Source: Thermoleophilaceae bacterium (GTDB lineage: Bacteria; Actinomycetota; Thermoleophilia; Solirubrobacterales; Thermoleophilaceae). From it: a DNA stretch of 64,000 bases. How positions within the stretch are numbered: position 1 is the stretch's first letter; each line of letters opens with the position of its first letter. The DNA lies in the NCBI GenBank assembly GCA_030447905.1, contig JAUJNZ010000001.1, positions 185,778-249,777 on the forward strand. Direction: 5' to 3'. The position numbers were made by a program, and so were the translations under genes. This document shows, piece after piece, positions 50,246 through 59,789 of the stretch. The notes beneath the pieces are model-generated. The model worked only from the letters and a program-made list of their open reading frames with translations, was not told the origin of the DNA and did no database searches.

Positions 50246-52879
50246 TCAAGCCTCGACCGCCGTCGCCTGAGTGCGGCAAGCTTCAGGCGGCGACCTCGGT
50301 CGGGAGGATCCGGTGGTCGGTCGTACCCGTGCGGTGGCCGTTCCCGCGCTCGCTACGGAGGGATCGAGACGTGGACGCAGCGCTGCATCTCGCAGGTAGG
50401 CGTGGGCCTCCCCGAGGAGAGCCAGCGACGCGCGGTAGGTCGGCGACCGCTCGAGCTCGACTCGTGGCGCCTGCGCACGCAGCCGGCATACCGGCTTGCT
50501 CCCGTCTTGGCTCGTGTAGTCGGCCAGCTCGAGCTCGCCGAGGACGCGCAGCAGGCGTGCGCACAGCTCGGGGTCGCGCGAATACGGCCCGTGCCCGCAC
50601 AGCGCGCCCGCCAGGGCATCGCCCGACAGCTCTCCGCCGCCGGCGCGAAGCGCGCGGTAGAGCTCGGTGAGCGCGGGGCGCAGCTCGAGCCGGGCACGCG
50701 CCGACCGCCCGACGAAGTCCACCTCCGACCGGCCCCAGCAGACGTGCGCGTGAGGAGTGGTCTCCGCGCCGGGCGGTCCGGGAGCGGCAGCGAGCAGATG
50801 CTCCCCGCGGGCGTTCTCGGGCGGGTCGAGGGCGACCAGGTGCGGATAGGGCCGCGCCAGGTCCGGGTCGCGCTCGAGCGCCGCCCACGACACCAGCGCG
50901 AGGCGCGTCCACCTGCCGCCGCCTGCGCGCAGCGTTCGCCCGAGCGCCCCGACCAGCCCCTCGACCGCGCGCCGCCGCCGAGGGACGTCGGCACACACGA
51001 CGAGTGCGTCGTCGCCGGAGGAGAGGAGATCGCCGACGGTGCCGGCGAAGCCCTCGGCGCGGCGATCGCTGACCGTCCGGGCGCCGGCGGCCGCGTCCGG
51101 GGCGGCCGACAGGCGCCCTGCGAGCTCGCGCTCGAGGGCCTTCCAGAGCGGCATCTCGCCTCCGAGGACGGCGCACTCCCCCTCCTCGGTCTCGGCGAGT
51201 GCCCGCAGCACGAGCCGCGGCTCGACCGCGCCGTTCCACTCGTTGAGCTCGAGCCGCGCGGCGACGTCCTGGCGCCGATCGGCGCGGCCGCGTAGGCCCT
51301 CCGGCGGGGTTCGGAAGGCGACGACCCGCGCCCGGGCTCCGCCGCTCGAGAGCGTGAGCGTCGCGTGCTCGCCGTCGACACCGAGCGCGCGTACGTCTCC
51401 GACGTGCGCAGCGGGCACGAGCAGCGTCGGGCGCGGGTTGGCCTGCCCGAACGGCCCGAGCTGCTCTAGCTCCTCGGCGAGCGGCAGCCCGAGTGCCGAG
51501 GCGGGCACGACCGCGTCGACGCGCTCGAAGGGAACGAGATCGTCGGGCGAGAGGGCAGCGCGGGCGTGAGCGAGGAAGGCGGTTCGGAACGCGTCGAGGC
51601 TTGCGGCCTCGATCTCGAGCCCCGCTGCGGCGGGATGGCCACCGAAGCGCCCCAGGTGATCGGCGCAGGCGGTGAGACCGGCGTGGAGGTCGTAGGCCGG
51701 GATGCTGCGACCCGAGCCCCGCCCGGAGTCGCCGTCGAGCGCAACCAGGATGCACGGCCGCCCGTGGCGCTCGACCATCCGCGAGGCCACGATGCCGATT
51801 ACGCCAGGGTGCCACCCCTCTCCGGCGAGCACCAGCGCCGGCCCCTCGGGCGCGTCGCTCCGAGCGGCTTCGGCGGCGAGCAGGATGCGCTGCTCGACAG
51901 CGCGGCGCTCGCGGTTGAGCAGGTCGAGCTCGGCGGCCACCTCGTCGGCCCGCGTCCGGTCGTCGCCGAGCAGCAGCTCGAGCGCGCTGTCGGCCCGCCC
52001 GAGCCGGCCGGCGGCGTTGAGGCGCGGAGCGAGGCGGAAGCCGAGCGCGGGGGCGTCGATGTGCCCGGGATCCACGCTCGCCACCGACATCAGCGCACGC
52101 AGACCCGGCTTCTCCGTGCGCGCAAGCACGCGAAGGCCCTCGCGCACGAGGCGGCGGTTCTCTCCCCGCAGAGGCACGAGGTCGGCCACGGTGGCCAGGG
52201 CCACCAGGTCGAGGTCCTCCTCGGGGCGCTCGGGGTCCTGGCCGGCCGTGGCCTCGAGGGCCCGGGCGAGCTTGAGCGCTACGCCGGCGGCACACAGGTC
52301 CCCGAACGGGTAGCCGCTCACCGTCGGGTGAACGATCGGGCAGCTCGGCAGCCGCTCGGCCGGGCGATGATGGTCGACGACCACCGCATCGAGGCCGAGC
52401 GCGCGTGACGCGTCGATCTCGGGCGCCGACGTTATCCCGCAGTCGACGGCGATCAGCAGCCCGGTGCCCGAACGCGCGAGATCCTCGACCGTCGCCGTCG
52501 AGAGCCCGTACCCGCCGTCGAAGCGGCTCGGCAGGTGCCAGCCGGGGTCGGCCCCGAGCCGGCGCAGCGACCGCACGAGGATCGCCGTCGAGGAGACCCC
52601 GTCGACGTCGTAGTCGCCGTGTACGACGATCCGTGACCCGCGCGCGACGTGCTCGAGGATCAGCGCGCACGCCTCACGCATGTCCGCGAAGGCGAACGGA
52701 TCATGGCGGTCGTCGGCGCGCAGGAAGCGCTCGGCCGCCGCGGGGGTCTCGTGTCCGCGGCGCACGAGGATCGCGGCGACCGTCCGCGAGACGCCGAGCT
52801 CCCGCTCGATCTCCGCCGCAGCTCCTCCACAGTAGGGCGAGCAATCCCAACGTATCGAGGAGGAGAGCACCCAGCACAT
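50246..52879 (-). CDS. recJ: Single-strand DNA-specific exonuclease RecJ
   Basis: 5'-3' ssDNA exonuclease of recombination and repair. DHH core: HGDYDVDGVSST, VDCGITSAPE, VVVDHHRPAE and LATVADLVPL; DHHA1 with GWHPGVIGIVASR and FGGHPAAAGLEI; then the OB domain. The C-terminal 300 residues form an extra Arg/Ala-rich domain as in Firmicute-type long RecJ. 877 residues from ATG 52879; family homology starts at RWDCSPY about ten residues later, preceded by an ATA codon, so the true N-terminus may be shorter. A 120-base gap without signals (52880-52999) separates it from the membrane gene. Confidence 0.94.
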   Translation of the reverse strand: MCWVLSSSIRWDCSPYCGGAAAEIERELGVSRTVAAILVRRGHETPAAAERFLRADDRHDPFAFADMREACALILEHVARGSRIVVHGDYDVDGVSSTAILVRSLRRLGADPGWHLPSRFDGGYGLSTATVEDLARSGTGLLIAVDCGITSAPEIDASRALGLDAVVVDHHRPAERLPSCPIVHPTVSGYPFGDLCAAGVALKLARALEATAGQDPERPEEDLDLVALATVADLVPLRGENRRLVREGLRVLARTEKPGLRALMSVASVDPGHIDAPALGFRLAPRLNAAGRLGRADSALELLLGDDRTRADEVAAELDLLNRERRAVEQRILLAAEAARSDAPEGPALVLAGEGWHPGVIGIVASRMVERHGRPCILVALDGDSGRGSGRSIPAYDLHAGLTACADHLGRFGGHPAAAGLEIEAASLDAFRTAFLAHARAALSPDDLVPFERVDAVVPASALGLPLAEELEQLGPFGQANPRPTLLVPAAHVGDVRALGVDGEHATLTLSSGGARARVVAFRTPPEGLRGRADRRQDVAARLELNEWNGAVEPRLVLRALAETEEGECAVLGGEMPLWKALERELAGRLSAAPDAAAGARTVSDRRAEGFAGTVGDLLSSGDDALVVCADVPRRRRAVEGLVGALGRTLRAGGGRWTRLALVSWAALERDPDLARPYPHLVALDPPENARGEHLLAAAPGPPGAETTPHAHVCWGRSEVDFVGRSARARLELRPALTELYRALRAGGGELSGDALAGALCGHGPYSRDPELCARLLRVLGELELADYTSQDGSKPVCRLRAQAPRVELERSPTYRASLALLGEAHAYLRDAALRPRLDPSVASAGTATARVRPTTGSSRPRSPPEACRTQATAVEA

Positions 52880-52999
52880 CCTGAGTGGAGGAGCGGACGG
52901 AACGCCGCTTCTCTCCCCCTCGATGGTCCGCTGCCCGCGCTCGTCTCCTGCTGCGGCGCTCGGGTCGACGAGCGGGGCAGCGGCCCCGCCGAGGGAGAC

Positions 53000-53263
53000 C
53001 TACGCCGAAGGGTCGGTCCTGGCGCCGTACACGTAGGCCGCCGCGAGCCCGAGCAGTGAGCCGGGGACGGCGAGCAGTGCCTGCACGACGTTCGTATCCG
53101 CCTCACCGGGGACGGCGAAGCCCGAGACCGCGACCCCGAACACGGCTGCGCCGAATATGGCGGCGACGAACGCACCGACGATCCCGCCCCAGAAGCGGTC
53201 GGGCACGAAGACCGTGAAGTGCCAGATGGCGATCGCCATCATCACCCACACGAGCATGCTCAT
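53000..53263 (-). CDS. Small hypothetical membrane protein
   Basis: 87 residues with three hydrophobic segments (MLVWVMMAIAIWHFTVFV, GGIVGAFVAAIFGAAVFGVA and VVQALLAVPGSLLGLAAAYV). The middle one recalls Gly-zipper GlsB/YeaQ-like proteins, but the family is not certain. ATG overlaps the secDF stop (ATGA), so it is translated with the Sec accessory protein; a link to membrane protein export or membrane stress is possible but unproven. Confidence 0.65.
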   Translation of the reverse strand: MSMLVWVMMAIAIWHFTVFVPDRFWGGIVGAFVAAIFGAAVFGVAVSGFAVPGEADTNVVQALLAVPGSLLGLAAAYVYGARTDPSA

Positions 53264-56200
53264 CGGCGACCGTGCCTCTTGCGGGACCGGCGATTCTTGG
53301 AGCGAGGGGCGGAACGTTCTCCGCTCCCGTCACCGGCGCCGGGAACCGGGGGCGGCGAGTCGGTGCGCGCGCCGGTAGCAGCCGGCTCGCGCGCGGGTGT
53401 GGACGTGCGGGCGCCGTTGCCGCCATCGCCGGCTCCGTCGACGACCTCGTCGTCGGATCCCGCTCGTGCCGGCGCTTCGGGCGCCGGGGGTCGCTCGGGA
53501 GCCGCGACTCCTCCTCCGCCGGGCGGTCTCTTAGTCGCGGCTCCGGCTCCCCGGCCGACGCGCGGCGGCCGACCACCCGCGGTCGCGCCCGCTGCGGCCC
53601 CGCCGTCACCACCGACCGCACCGGTCGCATACGCCGGCACCACGCCATCGTGATCCTCGAGGATCACCTCGCGCCGCCGCCGGTAGACGCGCTCGCGCTC
53701 CTTCCAGGCGGTCAGCACCGGCGAGGCGATGAACACCGACGAGTACGTTCCCGAGGCCACCCCCACGAGCAGCGCGAAGCCGAAGTCCTGGAGCGTCTCG
53801 CCGCCGAAGAGCATCAGCGCGGCGATCGGGAACAGGGTGGAGAGGCTCGTCACGAGGGACCGGGTCAGGACCTCCGACATCGAGCGGTTGACGATCTGCG
53901 AGAAGGTCGCGCGCGGCATGCGCGGCACGTTCTCGCGGATGCGGTCGAAGACGATGATCGTGTCGTAGAGCGAGAAGCCGAGGATCGTGAGCAGCGCGGC
54001 CACCGTCGAGGTCGTCACCTCGCGCTCGGTCAGCGCGTAGACGCCCGCGGTGATGAGCAGGTCGTGGAAGAGCGCGATCAGCACCGGCACCGCGAACTTG
54101 GCCTGGAAGCGCAGCCCGATGTAGATCGAGATCAGAATCAGCGAGGCGATGATGGCGATCAGCGCGGTCTGGGCGATCTGGGCGCCGAAGGTCGGGCCGA
54201 TGGAGCTCGTCGTGAACTCCGAGCGGTCGACTCCGAAGGCGCGGTCGAGGGCCGCACGCACCTGCTCCTCCTGGCCGGGCCGAAGCTCTGAGGTCGAGAT
54301 TTGGAAGACGTTCGGGCCGAGCTCAGGGTCCTCGACCGCCTGGATCTCGGCGTCTCGGACCGCGGGCGGCAGCGCCTGGCGGACCTGGTTGACGGATGCC
54401 GGCCGCTCGATCGGCGTCTGGATCCGGGTCCCGCCCTCGAAGTCGATCCCGAAGTTGATCCCGAGCCCCGCGATGGCGATCGCCCCCACCGCCAGGATCA
54501 CGCCCGACATCGAGAAGAACCACTTCGAGGCCCCCATGAAGTCGAAGCTCCACCGGACGCCCTCGCCGCCGGCTCCCAGAGCCAGCCGCGAGCGCAGCAG
54601 CCGGGTGCGTCCGAGCGAGCCGAGGATTGCCGAGGTGGCGAGCACGGCCGTGAACAGCGAGACGAGCGTCCCCACGCCGAGGGTCAGCGCGAAGCCCTTG
54701 ACGCCCCCGGTGGCGACCATGAACAGGATGAACGCCACCCCGATCGTCACGACGTTGGCGTCGGCGATCGTGCGCAGGGCCTTGCCGTAGCCCGCCGCCA
54801 GGGCACGCGGGACGGATGCCCCCGCTCGCGCCTCCTCCTTGACCCGCTCGAAGATGACGATGTTGGCGTCGGCGGCGACGCCGAGGGTGAGGATGAGGCC
54901 GGCGATGCCGGGCAGGGTGAGCGTGACCGGAATCAACTCGACGAGCGCGTACAGGAGCACCGCGTAGGTGACGAGGGCTATGCCGGCGACGACGCCGAGG
55001 ACCCGGTAGAAGGCGACCAGGAACACAAGGACGAGCAACAGTCCGGCCCCCGCCGCGATCAGACCCTGGTCGAGCGCCTGCTGGCCCAGCGTCGCCGATA
55101 TCTGGGTGTTCGAGATCAGAGCGAGCTCGATCGGAAGCGCGCCGATGCGCAGGTTGTTCGCGAGGTCCTGGGTCGCCTCGATGTTGCCGATCCCGGTGAT
55201 CTGGGCGCCCGTCTGTCCGTCGATGCCCTCGGGGTTCTCGCGGAAGTTGATGGTCGCCAGCGAGACGATCTGGTTGTCGAGCGTGATCGCGAAGCGCTGG
55301 AAGGACGCGTCGGGCGGCGTACCCGGCGGCAGCAACGTCTCCGAGCCGCGTTGGGCGATCCGTCGAGTGACCTGCTCGAAGGCGCGCCGCCCGCTGTCGG
55401 TGAACTCCATCGTCACCACGGGCTCGTTGGTCTGGGGGTCGAAGTTCTGTTCGGGGTTGCGGATCTCGCCGCCCGAGAGCTCCGAGTCGTCCTCGAGGAC
55501 CCAGTACTGGTTGACCTCGGTGGTCTCGGGCACGTTCTCGGGCCGCTCGGCCTGCACGACGGCGATCCCGCGCGGGACGCGCACCACCGTGCTCCCCTCG
55601 GGTGGACCAGCGGCTCCGAGCGCGCCAAGCTCGGCCCGGCACGCGCTCTCCGGCGGTGGCGTCCGCCGGCCGCGGTCGCCGTCGGGTGCGCGGTCGGTAA
55701 GCTCGCTAAGGAGCTCTTGGCAGCTCGTAGCCGGGCCGGCGATCGGCGGCCGAGTCGGGCCGTCGGCGGGTCCGAAGAGGTAGTACTTCTCGCCGGCGGT
55801 GTCGTTGCGCCGGTCGTAGGCCTCGAGGATGCGGGCGCGGTCGCCGCCAAGCCGCCGTTCGACGGCGGGCGAGGCGCCACCCGGCGGGAGATCGGTCTCC
55901 TCGGCCAGCGGCCGGGCCTTGGTCGCCAGCTGGACGGCCTCGAACAGGCTCGGCTGCGGGCGCTCCTGGGCCTCGCTCGACTGGGCCTGGATCGCCTCGA
56001 GCAGGCGAACAGTGCCCTTCTCGCCATCGCTGACGATCAGGTTCGGCTCCCAGTCGTAGAACTGTAGCTGCGCCGTGGTGCCGACCTGGTCGATCGCCCG
56101 CTCGGCGTTCTCGACGTCCGGCAGGGCGACGGTGATCTGGTTGGCGCCCGAGCGCTGGATCTCGGGCTCGGCGACGCCGAGAGCGTCGGTGCGGCGGCGG

Positions 56201-56400
56201 ATCGTCGAGATCGCATCCTCGACCGCCTGCGGGGTGACCTCGGGGACCTTCGGCGTCGGCCGGGCCTCGTAGACGAGCTCGACGCCGCCGCGCAGGTCGA
56301 GGCCGAGCCGCGTCGGCTTGGTGGCGACCACGGCGACCGCGCCGCCGAGCAGCGCGAGCACGAGGCCGATGATCGCGAGGTTGCGGCGGCGGTTGGTCAT
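53260..56400 (-). CDS. secDF: SecD-SecF fusion, protein translocase accessory subunit
   Basis: Proton-driven accessory of the Sec translocon, 1046 residues. SecD: TM1 (about 10-27), LGLDLRGGVELVYEA, the large periplasmic part with a variable insertion (about 165-290), then five helices (about 455-620) with LGVAADANIVIFERVKEE. SecF: TM about 640, FGIDFEGGTRIQTPI, and five helices with TILGFSLYDTIIVFDRIREN. Both RND-like halves keep their conserved Asp. From about 920 a Gly/Pro/Ala/Arg-rich cytosolic tail of about 125 residues ends in a strongly basic cluster. In many actinobacteria SecD and SecF are separate. Confidence 0.95.
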   Translation of the reverse strand: MTNRRRNLAIIGLVLALLGGAVAVVATKPTRLGLDLRGGVELVYEARPTPKVPEVTPQAVEDAISTIRRRTDALGVAEPEIQRSGANQITVALPDVENAERAIDQVGTTAQLQFYDWEPNLIVSDGEKGTVRLLEAIQAQSSEAQERPQPSLFEAVQLATKARPLAEETDLPPGGASPAVERRLGGDRARILEAYDRRNDTAGEKYYLFGPADGPTRPPIAGPATSCQELLSELTDRAPDGDRGRRTPPPESACRAELGALGAAGPPEGSTVVRVPRGIAVVQAERPENVPETTEVNQYWVLEDDSELSGGEIRNPEQNFDPQTNEPVVTMEFTDSGRRAFEQVTRRIAQRGSETLLPPGTPPDASFQRFAITLDNQIVSLATINFRENPEGIDGQTGAQITGIGNIEATQDLANNLRIGALPIELALISNTQISATLGQQALDQGLIAAGAGLLLVLVFLVAFYRVLGVVAGIALVTYAVLLYALVELIPVTLTLPGIAGLILTLGVAADANIVIFERVKEEARAGASVPRALAAGYGKALRTIADANVVTIGVAFILFMVATGGVKGFALTLGVGTLVSLFTAVLATSAILGSLGRTRLLRSRLALGAGGEGVRWSFDFMGASKWFFSMSGVILAVGAIAIAGLGINFGIDFEGGTRIQTPIERPASVNQVRQALPPAVRDAEIQAVEDPELGPNVFQISTSELRPGQEEQVRAALDRAFGVDRSEFTTSSIGPTFGAQIAQTALIAIIASLILISIYIGLRFQAKFAVPVLIALFHDLLITAGVYALTEREVTTSTVAALLTILGFSLYDTIIVFDRIRENVPRMPRATFSQIVNRSMSEVLTRSLVTSLSTLFPIAALMLFGGETLQDFGFALLVGVASGTYSSVFIASPVLTAWKERERVYRRRREVILEDHDGVVPAYATGAVGGDGGAAAGATAGGRPPRVGRGAGAATKRPPGGGGVAAPERPPAPEAPARAGSDDEVVDGAGDGGNGARTSTPAREPAATGARTDSPPPVPGAGDGSGERSAPRSKNRRSRKRHGRR

Positions 56401-56436
56401 CTCTGATCGGGCCGGAGGGGGCTCACGACGGATTGC

Positions 56437-56880
56437 CTACTTGGGCGTAAGGACTAGCAGCAGACCGCCGTCCTCGTCGTAGGCCGGGAAGATGTCGGCC
56501 TTGGCGGGCTCCGGGCGATCGCCCTCGGCATGCACGGTCACCGGCTTGTCGAGCATGCGGACCCCCCACTCGAGCGCCGTTCCGATGTGGTCGGAGCCGT
56601 TGTCGAACTCGAGCCCGAGGACGTCGCGGACCCCGCGCCCGATCACGTCGGTGTCGCCGAGCCCGGTGAGCTCGCGCGTGCCCCGGCCGGCGCCGATGAC
56701 GCGCGCGTCCTGGTCGCAGACGAAGAAGGCGGCGTTCGGGGCCGGGTAGTAGTCGTCGAGCAGCTCGAACAGGAAGCCGAAGCCGCACTTCGGGCAGCTC
56801 TTGGGGCGTGAGCCAAAGCCCGCGGTGCGCTCGCTCGAGGCGAGCCGGTTGCCGCAGCTGGGGCAGATGAAGTTGGCCAT
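56437..56880 (-). CDS. Zinc-ribbon plus PAS-like protein
   Basis: 147 residues. The N-terminal zinc ribbon is CPSCG and CPKCG (about residues 6-30), joined to a PAS-like domain (about 45-145: AAFFVCDQDARVIGAGRGTRELTG, quoted only in part of its length, then VIGRGVRDVLGL). ATG 56880 is preferred over a frame starting 13 codons earlier. CATAAT stands 13 bases upstream. No effector domain, so it probably acts by binding a partner in response to a ligand or redox cue. It sits 36 bases upstream of secDF on the same strand and may be cotranscribed. Confidence 0.7.
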   Translation of the reverse strand: MANFICPSCGNRLASSERTAGFGSRPKSCPKCGFGFLFELLDDYYPAPNAAFFVCDQDARVIGAGRGTRELTGLGDTDVIGRGVRDVLGLEFDNGSDHIGTALEWGVRMLDKPVTVHAEGDRPEPAKADIFPAYDEDGGLLLVLTPK

Positions 56881-57008
56881 GGTCGCGAAGATGATTATGG
56901 TCGAGAAGCGCTCGAACAAGGGTAGTCGTCGCCCGGGTCGCCCTCACCGAGCTCGATGGCGTAGAACTCCGGCCCCGACGCCGGTCTCAACCTCGAGAGG
57001 AGCACCAA

Positions 57009-57635
57009 ATGGACCTCATCGCCCGCCTCGACGCCGTACGCGAGCGCTGGAACGTGCTGCGCCACCCGTTCTACCTGCGCTGGAGCGCGGGCACGCTCGA
57101 GCGCTCGGAGCTCGCCTATTACGCGGGCGAGTATCGCCATGCCGTCGTCGCGCTCGCCCAGGCGACCGCCGCCGCCGCGGAGGCGGCCGAGCCCGAGTTG
57201 AGGGCCGAGCTGTCGCGCCACGCCGACGAGGAGGCCGCGCACGTCTCGCTCTGGGACGACTTCGTCGCGGCGCTCGGCGGCGAGACCGGCCGTGCCGCCC
57301 GGCTCGAGACCGCAGCCTGCGCCGAGGCCTGGACCGGCGGCGACGACCTGCTCGAGCGCCTCGCGGTGCTGTACGCGGTCGAGTCCGCTCAGCCCCCCGT
57401 CGCGCAGACGAAGCTCGAGGGCCTGTGCAACCACTACGGGATGGGCGCCGACGACCCGGGGACTGCCTACTTCGTCGTGCACTCGGAGCGTGACCACGAG
57501 CACGCGGCGCAGTCGCGGCGCCTGCTGCACGACCGTGCCGGCGAAGACGACGCCGATCGCCTCGTCGAGCAGGCCGAGAGCGCGCTGCGGGGGAACTGGT
57601 GGCTGCTCGACGGAGTGGAGGCTCGCTCGGGCTGA
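57009..57635 (+). CDS. CADD-like heme-oxygenase-fold diiron enzyme
   Basis: 208-residue all-helical protein of the TenA/PqqC/HDO superfamily. Features matching Chlamydia CADD: HPFYLRW with Tyr22, a Glu/His cluster HADEEAAH (E74/E75, H78), E125 and K135 exactly ten residues apart, and H158-x3-D162-x2-H165. In CADD the equivalent Tyr and Lys are used in self-sacrificing synthesis of 4-aminobenzoate. The second-helix metal His is not perfectly aligned by eye, so metal content is uncertain. A good Shine-Dalgarno (AGAGGAG) precedes ATG. It stands alone, divergent from the zinc-ribbon/PAS gene. Alternatives: PqqC-like or another HDO oxygenase. Confidence 0.75.
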   Translation: MDLIARLDAVRERWNVLRHPFYLRWSAGTLERSELAYYAGEYRHAVVALAQATAAAAEAAEPELRAELSRHADEEAAHVSLWDDFVAALGGETGRAARLETAACAEAWTGGDDLLERLAVLYAVESAQPPVAQTKLEGLCNHYGMGADDPGTAYFVVHSERDHEHAAQSRRLLHDRAGEDDADRLVEQAESALRGNWWLLDGVEARSG

Positions 57636-57651
57636 GTCCCGCCCCGCTGGC

Positions 57652-58701
57652 TCAGAACAGGCTCGCCGCCTCGTGGGGGCGCTCGAGCCCGAGGTGCGCA
57701 AAGGCGGCGCGGGTGGCCTGACGCCCGCGCGGGGTGCGCTGGAGGAAGCCCTGCTGCAGGAGGTAGGGCTCATACACGTCCTCGATCGTGTCGGCCTCCT
57801 CGGCGACTGCGACGGCGAGCGTCGAGAGCCCGACGGGCGAGCCGGCGAACTTTTCGCACAGCGCGCGCAGGATCTCGCGATCGAGGCGGTCGAGGCCGGC
57901 CTCGTCGACCTCGAGCAGGTCGAGGGCGTCATCGGCCAGCGGGGCGTCGATCCTCCCCTCTCCACGGACCTCGGCGAAGTCGCGGATGCGGCGCAGCAGG
58001 CGGTTGGCCACCCTCGGGGTCCCTCGCGCGCGGGACGCGATGGCGCGGGCGCCCTCGTCGTCGACCTGGACCTCGAGGATCCTCGCCGAGCGCCGGACGA
58101 TCGTGGCGAGCTCGTCGGGCCCGTAGAGGTCGAGCCGGTGGCTCACCCCGAAGCGGTCGCGCAGCGGCGTGGAGATGAGCCCGGCCCGGGTGGTCGCGCC
58201 GACGAGCGTGAAGGGCGGCAGGTCGAGGGTGACCACCCGCGCGCCCGCCCCCTGCCCGACGGTGATCGGCAGCCTGCGGTCCTCCATCGCCGGGTAGAAG
58301 GTCTCCTCGATCGCGCGCGGGAGGCGGTGCAGCTCGTCGACGAAGAACACCGAGCGCGGCTCGAGCGCGGTCAGGAAGGCGGCGATGTCGGCCTTGCGCT
58401 CGAGCGCCGGGCCGGCGGTCTCCACGAACGGCGCCTCGAGCTCATGGGCGACGATCTGGGCGAGCGACGTCTTGCCGAGGCCAGGCGGTCCGGCGAGCAG
58501 CACATGGTCGAGGGCCTCTCCGCGGGCCCGGGCGGCCTCGATGAAGATCGAGAGCTGGTCGCGCACCGCGTGCTGGCCGACGAAGTCGGCGAGGCGGCGA
58601 GGCCGCAGCGAGCGGTCGAGCTCCTCGTCGGCGGGCTGGGCCGGGGCGGCCTGGAGGCGGTCTACCCCCGGGGTTCGGATCCCGGGTGTCGAGGCGGTCA
58701 C
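57652..58701 (-). CDS. ruvB: Holliday junction branch-migration helicase RuvB
   Basis: Hexameric AAA+ motor. Walker [10 protein letters not shown], Walker B FVDELHR, sensor 1 GATTRAG, Arg finger TPLRDRFG and the C-terminal winged helix with [14 protein letters not shown] and [16 protein letters not shown]. 349 residues. GTG 58701 overlaps the ruvA stop (GTGA). Last gene of ruvC-ruvA-ruvB and convergent with the CADD-like gene. Confidence 0.98.
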   Translation of the reverse strand: MTASTPGIRTPGVDRLQAAPAQPADEELDRSLRPRRLADFVGQHAVRDQLSIFIEAARARGEALDHVLLAGPPGLGKTSLAQIVAHELEAPFVETAGPALERKADIAAFLTALEPRSVFFVDELHRLPRAIEETFYPAMEDRRLPITVGQGAGARVVTLDLPPFTLVGATTRAGLISTPLRDRFGVSHRLDLYGPDELATIVRRSARILEVQVDDEGARAIASRARGTPRVANRLLRRIRDFAEVRGEGRIDAPLADDALDLLEVDEAGLDRLDREILRALCEKFAGSPVGLSTLAVAVAEEADTIEDVYEPYLLQQGFLQRTPRGRQATRAAFAHLGLERPHEAASLF

Positions 58702-59294
58702 CGGGCCGCCCTCAGGGCGCCCGCGATCAGGTCCTCGGGCGTCTCACCGCGCGCCCGGTCGAGCAGCTCGTCGGCCTCGCCGACCGTGAAGCCGAGGCCG
58801 ACGAGGCCCTGGCGGGCGAGTGAGCGCGGCTCGCCGGCGTCGTCGGCCGCCGTCTTCAGCGCAGCTTCCCCACCCGGCCCGGGCGCATCGGCGCCCTCCA
58901 CCTTCTCCCGCAGCTCGACGATGATCCGTTCCGCCGTCCGCTTGCCGATTCCCGGCACGGCCTGGAACCTGGCCGCGTCGCCGCCCGCGATCGCGCGCAG
59001 CAGCTCGCGTGGTGGGCCGCCCGAGAGGATGGCCAGCGCGACCTTGGGGCCGACGCCCTGCACGCCCACGAGCAACAGGAACAGCCCGCGCTCCTCCTCG
59101 GAGGCAAAGCCGTAGAGCTGCATCGCGTCGTCGCGGACGACGAGGTGGGTGTGGAGCAGCGTCTCCTCCCCGGCGGCGGGGACGTGGCGCAGGGTCTCGG
59201 CCGACACGGCGACCCCGTAGCCCACTCCCCCACTTTCGACGACCACCCCGTCGGGCCGCCGCGCCGCGACCTGCCCGCGAACCGAGGCGATCAC
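58698..59294 (-). CDS. ruvA: Holliday junction DNA helicase subunit RuvA
   Basis: Tetrameric junction-binding subunit, 198 residues. [20 protein letters not shown] at the start, the domain II HhH motifs [12 protein letters not shown] and [16 protein letters not shown], and a C-terminal RuvB-binding domain with [12 protein letters not shown]. The frame extends upstream into ruvC sequence; the true start is GTG 59294, overlapping the ruvC stop as GTGA. Confidence 0.97.
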   Translation of the reverse strand: MIASVRGQVAARRPDGVVVESGGVGYGVAVSAETLRHVPAAGEETLLHTHLVVRDDAMQLYGFASEEERGLFLLLVGVQGVGPKVALAILSGGPPRELLRAIAGGDAARFQAVPGIGKRTAERIIVELREKVEGADAPGPGGEAALKTAADDAGEPRSLARQGLVGLGFTVGEADELLDRARGETPEDLIAGALRAAR

Positions 59295-59782
59295 GCGATG
59301 GCCTCCCGCAGCTCGTGCCCGTTGGCGTGGCAGATCGCGACGGCGAGCGCGTCGGCGGCGTGGTCGGGGCGCGGAAGCTCCGAAAGCGAGAGCATGGTCG
59401 CGACCATGCGCTGGACCTGGTCCTTGGCGGCCGCGCCGGAACCGCACACCGCCCGCTTGATCGCCTGTGGCGTGTAGACCGAGCACGGCACCCCCTGGAG
59501 ACCGGCCGCGAGCAGGACCACGCCCCGCGCCTGTCCGACCGCGAACGCGGTGCGGACGTTCTGGCCGAAGAAGAGATCCTCGATCGCGAGCGCGCGCGGT
59601 CGATGGGTGGCGATGAGGTCGCGAACGCGGGCGTGGATCCGCGCGAGGCGCTGTTCGAGGCGGACGTCCTTGTCGGTCGCGATCGTCCCGCCGTCGAGCG
59701 CGACCAGACGCTGCCCGCGAGCGAGTACGACGCCGTAGCCGGTGTGGGCGACACCGGGGTCGATCCCGAGGATGACCATCAT
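59291..59782 (-). CDS. ruvC: Crossover junction endodeoxyribonuclease RuvC
   Basis: Holliday junction resolvase, 163 residues. LGIDPGVAHTGYGVV (catalytic Asp), ALAIEDLFFGQN (Glu) and the C-terminal PDHAADALAVAICH (two Asp). Start is one of two adjacent ATG codons; the first (59782) lies 7 bases after a CAGAAT hexamer. First gene of the ruv operon. Confidence 0.97.
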   Translation of the reverse strand: MMVILGIDPGVAHTGYGVVLARGQRLVALDGGTIATDKDVRLEQRLARIHARVRDLIATHRPRALAIEDLFFGQNVRTAFAVGQARGVVLLAAGLQGVPCSVYTPQAIKRAVCGSGAAAKDQVQRMVATMLSLSELPRPDHAADALAVAICHANGHELREAIA

Positions 59783-59789
59783 CGGGATG

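Noticed and set aside
52850-52879. A third ATA start, for recJ (ATA codon just before RWDCSPY)
   Set aside because: A normal ATG exists ten codons upstream in frame and no Shine-Dalgarno precedes the ATA, so the canonical start is enough.
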